This document shows positions 11,479 through 24,659 of a stretch of 64,000 bases of DNA, one piece after another. Made by a program: the position numbers and the translations under genes. The stretch is from Ptiloglossa arizonensis. Lineage: Eukaryota > Arthropoda > Insecta > Hymenoptera > Colletidae. The notes under the pieces are model-generated. The model saw only the letters and a list, made by a program, of their open reading frames with translations. It had not been told where the DNA came from and made no database searches. The first letter of the stretch is position 1, and every line of letters begins with the position of its first letter. The stretch is from NCBI RefSeq assembly GCF_051014685.1, contig NW_027478397.1, positions 2,294,001 through 2,358,000 of the forward strand, given 5' to 3'.

Positions 11479-12968
11479 GACCTAACCCAAAAATTCCTGT
11501 TGCGTCTGAAATTAGAAACTCGCCCGATTACAACGGTATGGGTATTTTTACTCCCTAGGCCATTCTGGTTAAGCGTTTGGAGCAGCAGAAGTGCGAAAAA
11601 TTTGTTGTCTTCTCAACCATTTCTTAGCTTCAAACTCCCATATCTCGCGAACGGATTGACCAAACCTAAAAATTCCTGCAGTGTCTGAAAGTAGAAACTC
11701 GCCCGATTACAACTGTATGTGTATTTTTTCCCTAGGCCATTCTGATTAAGCGTTTGGAGCAGCAGAATTGCGAAAAATTTTATGCCTTCTCAACCATTTC
11801 TTGGGTTCAAACTCCCATATCTCGCGAACGGATTGACCTAACCCAAAAATTCCTGTTGCGTGTGAAAGTAGAAACTCGCCCGATTACAACTGTATGCGTA
11901 TTTTTTACCTAGGCCATTCTGGTTAAGCGCTGGAGCAGCAGAAGTGCGACAAATTTGTTGTCTTGTCAACCATTTCTTAGCTTCAAACTCCCATATCTCG
12001 CGAGCGGATTGACCTAACCCAAAAATTCCTATTACATCTGAAAGTAGAAACTCGCCCGATTACAACGGTATGTGTATTTCTTCCCCAGGCCATTCTGGTT
12101 AAGCGTTTGGAGCAGCAGAATTGCGAAAAATTTTTTGCCTTCTCAACCATTTCTTGGCTTCAAACTCCCATATCTCGCGAACGGATTGTCCTAACCCAAA
12201 AATTCCTATTGCATCTGAAAGTAGAAACTCGCCAGATTACAACGGTATGTGTATTTTTTCCCTAGGCCATTCTGGTTAAGCGTTTGGTGCAGCAGAATTG
12301 CGAAAAATTTTATGCCTTCTCAACCATTTCTTGGGTTAGAACTCCCATATCTCGCGAACGGATTGACCTAACCCAAAAATTCCTGTTGTATCTGAAAGTA
12401 GAAACCCGCCCGATTACAACGGTATGTGTATTTTTTCCCTAGGCCATTATGGTTAAGCGTTTGGAGCAGCAGAATTGCAAAAAATTTTTTGCCTTCTCAA
12501 CCATTTCTTGGCTTCAAACTCCCATATCTCGAGAACGGATTGACCTAACCCAAAAATTCCTGTTGCGTCTGAAATTAGAAACTCGCCCGATTACAACGGT
12601 ATGCTTTTTTTTTCCCTAGGCCATTCTGGTTAAGCGCTGGAGCAGCAGAAGTGCGACAAATTTGTAGTCTTGTCAACCATTTCTTAGCTTCAAACTCCCA
12701 TATCTCGCGAGCGGATTGACCTAACCCAGAAATTCCTATTACATCTGAAAGTAGAAACTCGCCCGATTACAACGGTATGTGTATTTCTACCCCAGGCCAT
12801 TCTGGTTAAGCGTTTGGAGCAGCAGAATTGCGAAAAATTTTTTGCCTTCTCAACCATTTCTTGGCTTCAAACTCCCATATCTCGCGAACGGATTGACCTA
12901 ACCCAAAAATTCCTGTTGCGTCTGAAATTAGAAACTCGCCCGATTACAACGGTATGGGTATTTTTACT
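11479..12968 (+). repeat. Inter-copy segment, related to 17,325-18,715
   Basis: This stretch lies between the two 3,897-bp-spaced copies. Nearly all of it matches 17,325-18,715 at offset 5,845 bp (33 monomers), sharing CATTCTGATTAAG, GTTGCGTGTGAAAG, TTTTTTACCTAGG, GGATTGTCC, ACTCGCCAGATT, GTTTGGTGCAGC, GGGTTAGAACTCC and the run GGTATGC followed by T9. It holds no gene and no non-satellite sequence. Confidence 0.82.
11871..12046 (+). repeat. Example monomer, family C (176 bp)
   Basis: Family C is marked by GCGCTGGAGCAG (one base shorter than GCGTTTGGAGCAG), GTGCGACAAATTTG, TTGTCAACC in place of TTCTCAACC, the 8-bp palindrome CTCGCGAG in CTCGCGAGCGG, and ATTACATCTG near the end. It is normally followed by a unit with TTTCTTCCCCAGG, which has lost the CCTAGG palindrome. 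The C unit plus this follower is a stable pair repeated throughout the array, for example at 411, 1,651, 4,132, 6,967, 8,030, 11,928, 17,773, 21,138, 34,791, 39,749 and 63,637. Confidence 0.9.
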
Positions 12969-14348
12969 CCCTAGGCCATTCTGGATAAGCGTTTGGAGCA
13001 GCGGAAGTGCGAAGAATTAGTTGTCTTCTCAACCATTTCTTAGCTTCAAAGTCCAATATCTCGCGAACGGATTGACCAAACCCAAAAATTCCTGCAGCGT
13101 CTGAAAGTAGAAACTCGCCCGATTGCAACTGTATGTGTATTTTTTCCCTAGGCCATTCTGGTTAAGCGTTTGGAGCAGCAGAATTGCGAAAAATTTTTTG
13201 CTTTCTCAACCATTTCTTGGCTTCAAACTCTCATATCTCGCGAACGGATTGACCTAACCCAAAAATTCCTATTGTAACTGAAAGTAGAATCTCGCCCGAT
13301 TACAACTGTACGTGTATTTTTTCCCTAGGCCATTCTGGTTAAGCGTTTGGAGCAGCAGAAGTGCGAAAAATTTGTTGTCTTCTCAACCATTTCTTAGCTT
13401 CAAAGTCCCATATCTCGCGAACGGATTGACCAAACCCAAAATTTCCTGCTGCGTCTGAAAGTAAAAACTCGCCCGATTACTACTGTATGCGTATTTTTTC
13501 CCTAGGCCATTCTGGTTAAGCGTTTGGAGCAGCAGAATTGCGAAAAATTTGTTGTCTTCTCAACCATTTCTTAGCTTCAAACTCCCATATCTCGCGAACG
13601 GATTGACCAAACCCAAAAATTCCTGCTGCGTCTGAAAGTAGAAACTCGCCCGATTACAACTGTATGGGTATTTTTATTCCCTAGGCCATTCTGGTTAAAC
13701 GTTTGGAGCAGCAGAGGTGCGAAAAATTTGTTGTCTTCTCACCATTTCTTAGCTTCAAAGTCCCATATCTCGCGAACGGATTGACCAAACCCAAAAATTC
13801 CTGCAGCGTCTGAAAGTAGAAACTCGCCCGATTACAACTGTATGAGTATTTTTTCCCTAGGCCATTCTGGTTAAGCGCTGGAGCAGCAGAAGTGCGACAA
13901 ATTTGTTGTCTTGTCAACCATTTCTTAGCTTCAAACTCCCATATCTCGCGAGCGGATTGACCTAACCCAAAAATTCCTATTACATCTGAAAGTAGAAACT
14001 CGCCCGATTACACCGGTATGTGTATTTTTCCCCCAGGCCATTCTGGTTAAGCGTTTGGAGCAGCAGAATTGCGAAAAAATTTTTGCTTTCTCAACCATTT
14101 CTTGGCTTCAAACTCCCATATCTCGCGAACGGATTGACTTAACCCAAAAATTCCTGTTGCGTCTGAAATTAGAAACTCGCCCGATTACAACGGTATGTGT
14201 ATTTTTTGCCTAGGCCATTCTGGTTAAGCGTTTGGAGCAGCAGAAGTGCGAAGAATTAGTTGTCTTCTCAAACATTTCTTAGCTTCAAACTCCCATATCT
14301 CGCGAACGGATTGACCAAACCCAAAAATTCCTGCTGCGTCTGAAAGTA

Positions 14349-14527
14349 GAAACTCGCCCGATTACAACTGTATGGGTATTTTTATTCCCTAGGCCATTCT
14401 GGTTAAGCGTTTGGAGCAGCAGAAGTGCGAAAAATTTGTTGTCTTCTCAACCATTTCTTAGCTTCAAACTCCCATATCTCGCGAACGGATTGACCAAACC
14501 CAAAAATTCCTGCTGCGTCTGAAAGTA
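14349..14527 (+). repeat. Example monomer, family B (179 bp)
   Basis: Family B differs from A at linked sites: AGAAGTGCG, TTTGTTGTCTTC, TTTCTTAGCTTC, GACCAAACCC and CTGCTGCGTC followed by AAAGTAG. This copy starts with ACAACTGTATGGG and contains TTTTTATTCCC, a 2-bp gain over the common TTTTTTCCC, which makes it 179 bp. Family B often occurs as runs of two to four adjacent units. A sub-variant carries GCAGGTGTGCG (951, 2,191, 16,362, 19,019, 20,968, 23,450, 26,995, 28,769 and 30,189) and serves as an HOR landmark. Confidence 0.9.
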
Positions 14528-14704
14528 GAAACACGCCCGATTACAACCGTATGTGTATTTTTTCCCTAGGCCATTCTGGTTAAGCGTTTGGAGCAGCAGA
14601 AGTGCGAAGAATTAGTTGTCTTCTCAAACATTTCTTAGCTTCAAACTCCCATATCTCGCGAACGGATTGACCAAACCCAAAACTTCCTGCTGCGTCTGAA
14701 AGTA
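14528..14704 (+). repeat. Example monomer, family E (177 bp)
   Basis: Family E carries GTGCGAAGAATTAGTTGTC and CTCAAACATTTC in place of CTCAACCATTTC, with a B-like 3' half (GACCAAACCC, CTGCTGCG). It typically follows units with ACATCGG or TTTTTTGCCTAGG. A later sub-form keeps GAAGAATTAG but restores CTCAACCATTTC; it is common after 43 kb and there begins with GGTTAATCG (43,104, 44,341, 52,302, 53,897, 55,313, 56,550 and 61,328). Confidence 0.85.
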
Positions 14705-15239
14705 GAAACTCGCCCGATTACAACTGTATGCGTATTTTTTCCCTAGGCCATTCTGGTTAAGCGCTGGAGCAGCAGAAGTGCGACAAATTTGTTGTCATGT
14801 CAACCATTTCCTAGCTTCAAACTCCCATATCTCGCGAGCGGAATGACCTAACCCAAAAATTCCTATTACATCTGAAAGTAGAAACTCGCCCGATTACAAC
14901 GGTATGTGTATTTCTTCCCCAGGCCATTCTGGTTAAGCGTTTGGAGCAGCAGAATTGCGAAAAATTTTTTGCCTTCTCAACCATTTCTTAGCTTCAAACT
15001 CCCATATCTCGCGAGCGGATTGACCTAACCCAAAAATTCCTATTACATCTGAAAGTAGAAACTCGCCCGATTACAACTGTATGTGTATTTCTTCCCCAGG
15101 CCATTCTGGTTAAGCGTTTGGAGCAGCAGAATTGCGAAAAATTTTTTGCCTTCTCAAACATTTCTTAGCTTCAAACTCCCATATCTCGCGAACGGATTGA
15201 CCAAACCTAAAAATTCCTGCAGTGTCTGAAAGTAGAAAC

Positions 15240-18200
15240 TCGCCCGATTACAACGGTATGTGTATTTCTTCCCCAGGCCATTCTAGTTAAGCGTTTGGAG
15301 CAGCAGAATTGCGAAAAATTTTTTGCCTTCTCAACCATTTCTTGGCTTCAAACTCCCATATCTCGCGAACGGATTGTCCTAACCCAAAAATTCCTATTGC
15401 ATCTGAAAGTAGAAACTCGCCAGATTACAACGGTATGTGTATTTTTTCCCTAGGCCATTCTGGTTAAGCGTTTGGTGCAGCAGAATTGCGAAAAATTTTA
15501 TGCCTTCTCAACCATTTGTTGGGTTAGAACTCCCATATCTCGCGAACGGATTGACCTAACCCAAAAATTCCTGTTGCATCTGAAAGTAGAAACCCGCCCG
15601 ATTACAACGGTATGTGTATTTTTTCCCTAGGCCATTATGGTTAAGCGTTTGGAGCAGCAGAATTGCAAAAAATTTTTTGCCTTCTCAACCATTTCTTGGC
15701 TTCAAACTCCCATATCTCGAGAACGGATTGACCTAACCCAAAAATTCCTGTTGCGTCTGAAATTAGAAACTCGCCCGATTACAACGGTATGCTTTTTTTT
15801 TCCCTAGGCCATTCTGGTTAAGCGCTGGAGCAGCAGAAGTGCGACAAATTTGTAGTCTTGTCAACCATTTCTTAGCTTCAAACTCCCATATCTCGCGAGC
15901 GGATTGACCTAACCCAGAAATTCCTATTACATCTGAAAGTAGAAACTCGCCCGATTACAACGGTATGTGTATTTCTACCCCAGGCCATTCTGGTTAAGCG
16001 TTTGGAGCAGCAGAATTGCGAAAAATTTTTTGCCTTCTCAACCATTTCTTGGCTTCAAACTCCCACATCTCGCGAACGGATTGACCTAACCCAAAAATTC
16101 CTGTTGCGTCTGAAATTAGAAACTCGCCCGATTACATCGGTATGTGTATTTTTTCCCTAGGCCATTCTGGTTAAGCGTTTGGAGCAGCAGAAGTGCGAAG
16201 AATTAGTTGTCTTCTCAAACATTTCTTAGCTTCAAACTCCCATATCTCGCGAACGGATTGACCAAACCCAAAAATTCCTGCTGCGTCTGAAAGTAGAAAC
16301 TCGCCCGATTACAACTGTATGGGTATTTTTATTCTCTAGGCCATTCTGGTTAAGCGTTTGGAGCAGCAGGTGTGCGAAAAATTTGTTGTCTTCTCAACCA
16401 TTTCTTAGCTTCAAACTCCCATATCTCGCGAACGGATTGACCAAACCCAAAAATTCCTGCTGCGTCTGAAAGTAGAAACTCGCCCGATTACAACTGTATG
16501 GGTATTTTTTCCCTAGGGCATTCTGGTTAAGCGTTTGGAGCAGCAGAAGTGCGAAAAATTTGTTGTCTTCTCAACCATTTCTTAGCTTCAAAGTCCCATA
16601 TCTCGCGACCGGATTGACCAAACCCAAAAATTCCTACTGCGTCTGAAAGTAGAAACTCGCCCGATTACAACTGTATGCGTATTTTTTCCCTAGGCCATTC
16701 TGGTTAAGCGTTTGGAGCAGCAGAATTGCGAAAAATTTCTTGTCTTCTCAACCATTTCTTAGCTGCAAACTCACATATCTCGCGAACGGAATGACCTAAC
16801 CCAAAAATTCCTATTGCATCTGAAAGTAGAAGCTCGCCCGATTACAACGGTATGTGTATTTTTTCCCTAGGCCATTCTGGTTAAGCGTTTGGAGCAGCAG
16901 AATTGCGAAAAATTTTTTGCCTTCTCAACCATTTCTTGGCTTCAAACTCCCATATCTCGCGAACGGATTGACCTAACCCAAAAATTCCTATTGCATCTGA
17001 AAGTAGAAACTCGCCCGATTACAACGGTATGTGTATTTTTTCCCTAGGCCATTCTGGTTAAGCGTTTGGAGCAGCAGAATTGCGAAAAATTTTATGCCTT
17101 CTCAACCATTTCTTGGGTTAAAACTCCCATATCTCGCGAACGGATTGACCTAACCCAAAAATTCCTGTTGCATCTGAAAGTAGAAACCCGCCCGATTACA
17201 ACGGTATGTGTATTTTTTCCCTAGGCCATTATGGTTAAGCGTTTGAAGCAGCAGAATTGCAAAAAATTTTTTGCCTTCTCAACCATTTCTTGGCTTCAAA
17301 CTCCCATATCTCGCGAACGGATTGACCTAACCCAAAAATTCCTGTTGCGTCTGAAATTAGAAACTCGCCCGATTACAACGGTATGGGTATTTTTACTCCC
17401 TAGGCCATTCTGGTTAAGCGTTTGGAGCAGCAGAAGTGCGAAAAATTTGTTGTCTTCTCAACCATTTCTTAGCTTCAAACTCCCATATCTCGCGAACGGA
17501 TTGACCAAACCTAAAAATTCCTGCAGTGTCTGAAAGTAGAAACTCGCCCGATTACAACTGTATGTGTATTTTTTCCCTAGGCCATTCTGATTAAGCGTTT
17601 GGAGCAGCAGAATTGCGAAAAATTTTATGCCTTCTCAACCATTTCTTGGGTTCAAACTCCCATATCTCGCGAACGGATTGACCTAACCCAAAAATTCCTG
17701 TTGCGTGTGAAAGTAGAAACTCGCCCGATTACAACTGTATGCGTATTTTTTACCTAGGCCATTCTGGTTAAGCGCTGGAGCAGCAGAAGTGCGACAAATT
17801 TGTTGTCTTGTCAACCATTTCTTAGCTTCAAACTCCCATATCTCGCGAGCGGATTGACCTAACCCAAAAATTCCTATTACATCTGAAAGTAGAAACTCGC
17901 CCGATTACAACGGTATGTGTATTTCTTCCCCAGGCCATTCTGGTTAAGCGTTTGGAGCAGCAGAATTGCGAAAAATTTTTTGCCTTCTCAACCATTTCTT
18001 GGCTTCAAACTCCCATATCTCGCGAACGGATTGTCCTAACCCAAAAATTCCTATTGCATCTGAAAGTAGAAACTCGCCAGATTACAACGGTATGTGTATT
18101 TTTTCCCTAGGCCATTCTGGTTAAGCGTTTGGTGCAGCAGAATTGCGAAAAATTTTATGCCTTCTCAACCATTTCTTGGGTTAGAACTCCCATATCTCGC

Positions 18201-20100
18201 GAACGGATTGACCTAACCCAAAAATTCCTGTTGCATCTGAAAGTAGAAACCCGCCCGATTACAACGGTATGTGTATTTTTTCCCTAGGCCATTATGGTTA
18301 AGCGTTTGGAGCAGCAGAATTGCAAAAAATTTTTTGCCTTCTCAACCATTTCTTGGCTTCAAACTCCCATATCTCGAGAACGGATTGACCTAACCCAAAA
18401 ATTCCTGTTGCGTCTGAAATTAGAAACTCGCCCGATTACAACGGTATGCTTTTTTTTTCCCTAGGCCATTCTGGTTAAGCGCTGGAGCAGCAGAAGTGCG
18501 ACAAATTTGTAGTCTTGTCAACCATTTCTTAGCTTCAAACTCCCATATCTCGCGAGCGGATTGACCTAACCCAGAAATTCCTATTACATCTGAAAGTAGA
18601 AACTCGCCCGATTACAACGGTATGTGTATTTCTACCCCAGGCCATTCTGGTTAAGCGTTTGGAGCAGCAGAATTGCGAAAAATTTTTTGCCTTCTCAACC
18701 ATTTCTTGGCTTCAAACTCCCACATCTCGCGAACGGATTGACCTAACCCAAAAATTCCTGTTGCGTCTGAAATTAGAAACTCGCCCGATTACATCGGTAT
18801 GTGTATTTTTTCCCTAGGCCATTCTGGTTAAGCGTTTGGAGCAGCAGAAGTGCGAAGAATTAGTTGTCTTCTCAAACATTTCTTAGCTTCAAACTCCCAT
18901 ATCTCGCGAACGGATTGACCAAACCCAAAAATTCCTGCTGCGTCTGAAAGTAGAAACTCGCCCGATTACAACTGTATGGGTATTTTTATACTCTAGGCCA
19001 TTCTGGTTAAGCGTTTGGAGCAGCAGGTGTGCGAAAAATTTGTTGTCTTCTCAACCATTTCTTAGCTTCAAACTCCCATATCTCGCGAACGGATTGACCA
19101 AACCCAAAAATTCCTGCTGCGTCTGAAAGTAGAAACTCGCCCGATTACAACTGTATGGGTATTTTTTCCCTAGGGCATTCTGGTTAAGCGTTTGGAGCAG
19201 CAGAAGTGCGAAAAATTTGTTGTCTTCTCAACCATTTCTTAGCTTCAAAGTCCCATATCTCGCGACCGGATTGACCAAACCCAAAAATTCCTACTGCGTC
19301 TGAAAGTAGAAACTCGCCCGATTACAACTGTATGCGTATTTTTTCCCTAGGCCATTCTGGTTAAGCGTTTGGAGCAGCAGAATTGCGAAAAATTTCTTGT
19401 CTTCTCAACCATTTCTTAGCTGCAAACTCACATATCTCGCGAACGGAATGACCTAACCCAAAAATTCCTATTGCATCTGAAAGTAGAAGCTCGCCCGATT
19501 ACAACGGTATGTGTATTTTTTCCCTAGGCCATTCTGGTTAAGCGTTTGGAGCAGCAGAATTGCGAAAAATTTTTTGCCTTCTCAACCATTTCTTGGCTTC
19601 AAACTCCCATATCTCGCGAACGGATTGACCTAACCCAAAAATTCCTATTGCATCTGAAAGTAGAAACTCGCCCGATTACAACGGTATGTGTATTTTTTCC
19701 CTAGGCCATTCTGGTTAAGCGTTTGGAGCAGCAGAATTGCGAAAAATTTTATGCCTTCTCAACCATTTCTTGGGTTAAAACTCCCATATCTCGCGAACGG
19801 ATTGACCTAACCCAAAAATTCCTGTTGCATCTGAAAGTAGAAACCCGCCCGATTACAACGGTATGTGTATTTTTTCCCTAGGCCATTATGGTTAAGCGTT
19901 TGGAGCAGCAGAATTGCAAAAAATTTTTTGCCTTCTCAACCATTTCTTGGCTTCAAACTCCCATATCTCGCGAACGGATTGACCTAACCCAAAAATTCCT
20001 GTTGCTTCTGAAATTAGAAACTCGCCCGATTACAACGGTATGGGTATTTTTACTCCCTAGGCCATTCTGGTTAAGCGTTTGGAGCAGCAGAAGTGCGAAA
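15240..20100 (+). repeat. 15-monomer HOR, 2,657 bp, two tandem copies
   Basis: Markers repeat at 2,657 bp: GGATTGTCC at 15,369 and 18,026, GGTATGC-T9 at 15,791 and 18,448, GCAGGTGTGCG at 16,362 and 19,019, and the CATTATGG unit at 17,227 and 19,884. The copies differ by a few substitutions, including GTTTGAAGCAG (17,242) against GTTTGGAGCAG, and TTTTTATTCTCTAGG against TTTTTATACTCTAGG. Similarity ends at ACCATTTC (17,457) against ACCATGCC (20,114). This is the most regular long HOR in the left half. Confidence 0.87.
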
Positions 20101-21144
20101 AATTTGTTGTCTTCTCAACCATGCCTTAGCTTCAAAGTCCCATATCTCGCGAACGGATTGACCAAACCTAAAAATTCCTGCAGTGTCTGAAAGTAGAAAC
20201 TCGCCCGATTACAACTGTATGTGTATTTTTTCCCTAGGCCATTCTGGTTAAGCGTTTGGAGCAGCAGAATTGCGAAAAATTTTATGCCTTCTCAACCATT
20301 TCTTGGGTTCAAACTCCCATATCTCGAGAACGGATTGACCTAACCCAAAAATTCCTGTTGCGTCTGAAATTAGAAACTCGCCCGATTACAACGGTATGCT
20401 TTTTTTTCCCTAGGCCATTCTGGTTAAGCGCTGGAGCAGCAGAAGTGCGACAAATTTGTAGTCTTGTCAACCATTTCTTAGCTTCAAACTCCCATATCTC
20501 GCGAGCGGATTGACCTAACCCAGAAATTCCTATTACATCTGAAAGTAGAAACTCGCCCGATTACAACGGTATGTGTATTTCTACCCCAGGCCATTCTGGT
20601 TAAGCGTTTGGAGCAGCAGAATTGCGGAAAATTTTTTGCCTTCTCAACCATTTCTTGGCTTCAAACTCCCACATCTCGCGAACGGATTGACCTAACCCAA
20701 AAATTCCTGTTGCGTCTGAAATTAGAAACTCGCCCGATTACATCGGTATGTGTATTTTTTCCCTAGGCCATTCTGGTTAAGCGTTTGGAGCAGCAGAAGT
20801 GCGAAGAATTAGTTGTCTTCTCAAACATTTCTTAGCTTCAAACTCCCATATCTCGCGAACGGATTGACCAAACCCAAAAATTCCTGCTGCGTATGAAAGT
20901 AGAAACTCGCCCGATTACAACTGTATGGGTATTTTTATTCTCTAGGCCATTCTGGTTAAGCGTTTGGAGCAGCAGGTGTGCGAAAAATTTTATGCCTTCT
21001 CAACCATTTCTTGGGTTCAAACTCCCATATCTCGCGAACGGATTGACCTAACCCAAAAATTCCTGTTGCGTGTGAAAGTAGAAACTCGCCCGATTACAAC
21101 TGTATGCGTATTTTTTCCCTAGGCCATTCTGGTTAAGCGCTGGA

Positions 21145-22568
21145 GCAGCAGAAGTGCGACAAATTTGTTGTCTTGTCAACCATTTCTTAGCTTCAAACTC
21201 CCATATCTCGCGAGCGGATTGACCTAACCCAAAAATTCCTATTACATCTGAAAGTAGAAACTCGCCCGATTACAACGGTATGTGTATTTCTTCCCCAGGC
21301 CATTCTGGTTAAGCGTTTGGAGCAGCAGAATTGCGAAAAATTTTTTGCCTTCTCAACCATTTCTTGGCTTCAAACTCCCATATCTCGCGAACGGATTGTC
21401 CTAACCCAAAAATTCCTATTGCATCTGAAAGTAGAAACTCGCCAGATTACAACGGTATGTGTATTTTTTCCCTAGGCCATTCTGGTTAAGCGTTTGGTGC
21501 AGCAGAATTGCGAAAAATTTTATGCCTTCTCAACCATTTCTTGGGTTAGAACTCCCATATCTCGCGAACGGATTGACCTAACCCAAAAATTCCTGTTGCA
21601 TCTGAAAGTAGAAACCCGCCCGATTACAACGGTATGTGTATTTTTTCCCTAGGCCATTATGGTTAAGCGTTTGGAGCAGCAGAATTGCAAAAAATTTTTT
21701 GCCTTCTCAACCATTTCTTGGCTTCAAACTCCCATATCTCGCGAACGGATTGACCTAACCCAAAAATTCCTGTTGCTTCTGAAATTAGAAACTCGCCCGA
21801 TTACAACGGTATGGGTATTTTTACTCCCTAGGCCATTCTGGTTAAGCGTTTGGAGCAGCAGAAGTGCGACAAATTTGTTGTCTTGTCAACCATTTCTTAG
21901 CTTCAAACTCCCATATCTCGCGAGCGGATTGACCTAACCCAAAAATTCCTATTACATCTGAAAGTAGAAACTCGCCCGATTACAACGGTATGTGTATTTC
22001 TTCCCCAGGCCATTCTGGTTAAGCGTTTGGAGCAGCAGAATTGCGAAAAATTTTTTGCCTTCTCAACCATTTCTTGGCTTCAAACTCCCATATCTCGCGA
22101 ACGGATTGTCCTAACCCAAAAATTCCTATTGCATCTGAAAGTAGAAACTCGCCAGATTACAACGGTATGTGTATTTTTTCCCTAGGCCATTCTGGTTAAG
22201 CGTTTGGTGCAGCAGAATTGCGAAAAATTTTATGCCTTCTCAACCATTTCTTGGGTTAGAACTCCCATATCTCGCGAACGGATTGACCTAACCCAAAAAT
22301 TCCTGTTGCATCTGAAAGTAGAAACCCGCCCGATTACAACGGTATGTGTATTTTTTCCCTAGGCCATTATGGTTAAGCGTTTGGAGCAGCAGAATTGCAA
22401 AAAATTTTTTGCCTTCTCAACCATTTCTTGGCTTCAAACTCCCATATCTCGCGAACGGATTGACCTAACCCAAAAATTCCTGTTGCTTCTGAAATTAGAA
22501 ACTCGCCCGATTACAACGGTATGGGTATTTTTACTCCCTAGGCCATTCTGGTTAAGCGTTTGGAGCAG
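21145..22568 (+). repeat. 4-monomer tandem duplication, 710 bp x2
   Basis: Segments 21,145-21,857 and 21,855-22,568 match at offset 710 bp. They share GGATTGTCC (21,391 and 22,101), ACTCGCCAGATT, GTTTGGTGCAGC, GGGTTAGAACTCC, the CATTATGG unit (21,655 and 22,365) and CTGTTGCTTCTG. I saw no difference between the copies. The junction monomer near 21,858 is a hybrid: a GTTTGGAGCAGCAGAAGTGCG start continuing as the family C GACAAATTTG. Confidence 0.9.
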
Positions 22569-24659
22569 CAGAAGTGCGAAAAATTTGTTGTCTTCTCAAC
22601 CATGCCTTAGCTTCAAAGTCCCATATCTCGCGAACGGATTGACCAAACCTAAAAATTCCTGCAGTGTCTGAAAGTAGAAACTCGCCCGATTACAACTGTA
22701 TGTGTATTTTTTCCCTAGGCCATTCTGGTTAAGCGTTTGGAGCAGCAGAATTGCGAAAAATTTTATGCCTTCTCAACCATTTCTTGGGTTCAAACTCCCA
22801 TATCTCGAGAACGGATTGACCTAACCCAAAAATTCCTGTTGCGTCTGAAATTAGAAACTCGCCCGATTACAACGGTATGCTTTTTTTTTCCCTAGGCCAT
22901 TCTGGTTAAGCGCTGGAGCAGCAGAAGTGCGACAAATTTGTAGTCTTGTCAACCATTTCTTAGCTTCAAACTCCCATATCTCGCGAGCGGATTGACCTAA
23001 CCCAGAAATTCCTATTACATCTGAAAGTAGAAACTCGCCCGATTACAACGGTATGTGTATTTCTACCCCAGGCCATTCTGGTTAACCTTTTGGAGCAGCA
23101 GAATTGCGAAAAATTTTTTGCCTTCTCAACCATTTCTTGGCTTCAAACTCCCACATCTCGCGAACGGATTGACCTAACCCAAAAATTCCTGTTGCGTCTG
23201 AAATTAGAAACTCGCCCGATTACATCGGTATGTGTATTTTTTCCCTAGGCCATTCTGGTTAAGCGTTTGGAGCAGCAGAAGTGCGAAGAATTAGTTGTCT
23301 TCTCAAACATTTCTTAGCTTCAAACTCCCATATCTCGCGAACGGATTGACCAAACCCAAAAATTCCTGCTGCGTCTGAAAGTAGAAACTCGCCCGATTAC
23401 AACTGTATGGGTATTTTTATTCTCTAGGCCATTCTGGTTAAGCGTTTGGAGCAGCAGGTGTGCGAAAAATTTGTTGTCTTCTCAACCATTTCTTAGCTTC
23501 AAACTCCCATATCTCGCGAACGGATTGACCAAACCCAAAAATTCCTGCTGCGTCTGAAAGTAGAAACTCGCCCGATTACAACTGTATGGGTATTTTTTCC
23601 CTAGGGCATTCTGGTTAAGCGTTTGGAGCAGCAGAAGTGCGAAAAATTTGTTGTCTTCTCAACCATTTCTTAGCTTCAAAGTCCCATATCTCGCGACCGG
23701 ATTGACCAAACCCAAAAATTCCTACTGCGTCTGAAAGTAGAAACTCGCCCGATTACAACTGTATGCGTATTTTTTCCCTAGGCCATTCTGGTTAAGCGTT
23801 TGGAGCAGCAGAATTGCGAAAAATTTCTTGTCTTCTCAACCATTTCTTAGCTGCAAACTCACATATCTCGCGAACGGAATGACCTAACCCAAAAATTCCT
23901 ATTGCATCTGAAAGTAGAAGCTCGCCCGATTACAACGGTATGTGTATTTTTTCCCTAGGCCATTCTGGTTAAGCGTTTGGAGCAGCAGAATTGCGAAAAA
24001 TTTTTTGCCTTCTCAACCATTTCTTGGCTTCAAACTCCCATATCTCGCGAACGGATTGACCTAACCCAAAAATTCCTATTGCATCTGAAAGTAGAAACTC
24101 GCCCGATTACAACGGTATGTGTATTTTTTCCCTAGGCCATTCTGGTTAAGCGTTTGGAGCAGCAGAATTGCGAAAAATTTTATGCCTTCTCAACCATTTC
24201 TTGGGTTAAAACTCCCATATCTCGCGAACGGATTGACCTAACCCAAAAATTCCTGTTGCATCTGAAAGTAGAAACCCGCCCGATTACAACGGTATGTGTA
24301 TTTTTTCCCTAGGCCATTATGCTTAAGCGTTTGGAGCAGCAGAATTGCAAAAAATTTTTTGCCTTCTCAACCATTTCTTGGCTTCAAACTCCCATATCTC
24401 GCGAACGAATTGACCTAACCCAAAAATTCCTGTTGCGTCTGAAATTAGAAACTCGCCCGATTACAACGGTATGGGTATTTTTACTCCCTAGGCCATTCTG
24501 GTTAAGCGTTTGGAGCAGCAGAAGTGCGAAAAATTTGTTGTCTTCTCAACCATGCCTTAGCTTCAAAGTCCCATATCTCGCGAACGGATTGACCAAACCT
24601 AAAAATTCCTGCAGTGTCTGAAAGTAGAAACTCGCCCGATTACAACTGTATGCGTATTT

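Larger units (their letters stand above)
12969..15375 (+). repeat. 2.4 kb segment, right copy of 22-monomer-spaced pair
   Basis: This is the copy of 9,072-11,478 at offset 3,897 bp. The left junction lies at GCAGCGGAAG after CTGGATAAGCG, following a unit with TTTTTACTCCCTAGG rather than the TTTTTTCCCTAGG of the left copy. After about 15,369 the sequence follows a different paralogue, the 12,181 material at offset 3,188 bp. That junction at GGATTG(T/A)CC is an exchange within one monomer. Confidence 0.88.

Noticed and set aside
12603..12614. Long T run (GGTATGC followed by nine T) as a polymerase III terminator
   Set aside because: It is only the monomer's usual T6 stretch lengthened with loss of GTGTA; it recurs with the HOR and has no upstream promoter element.
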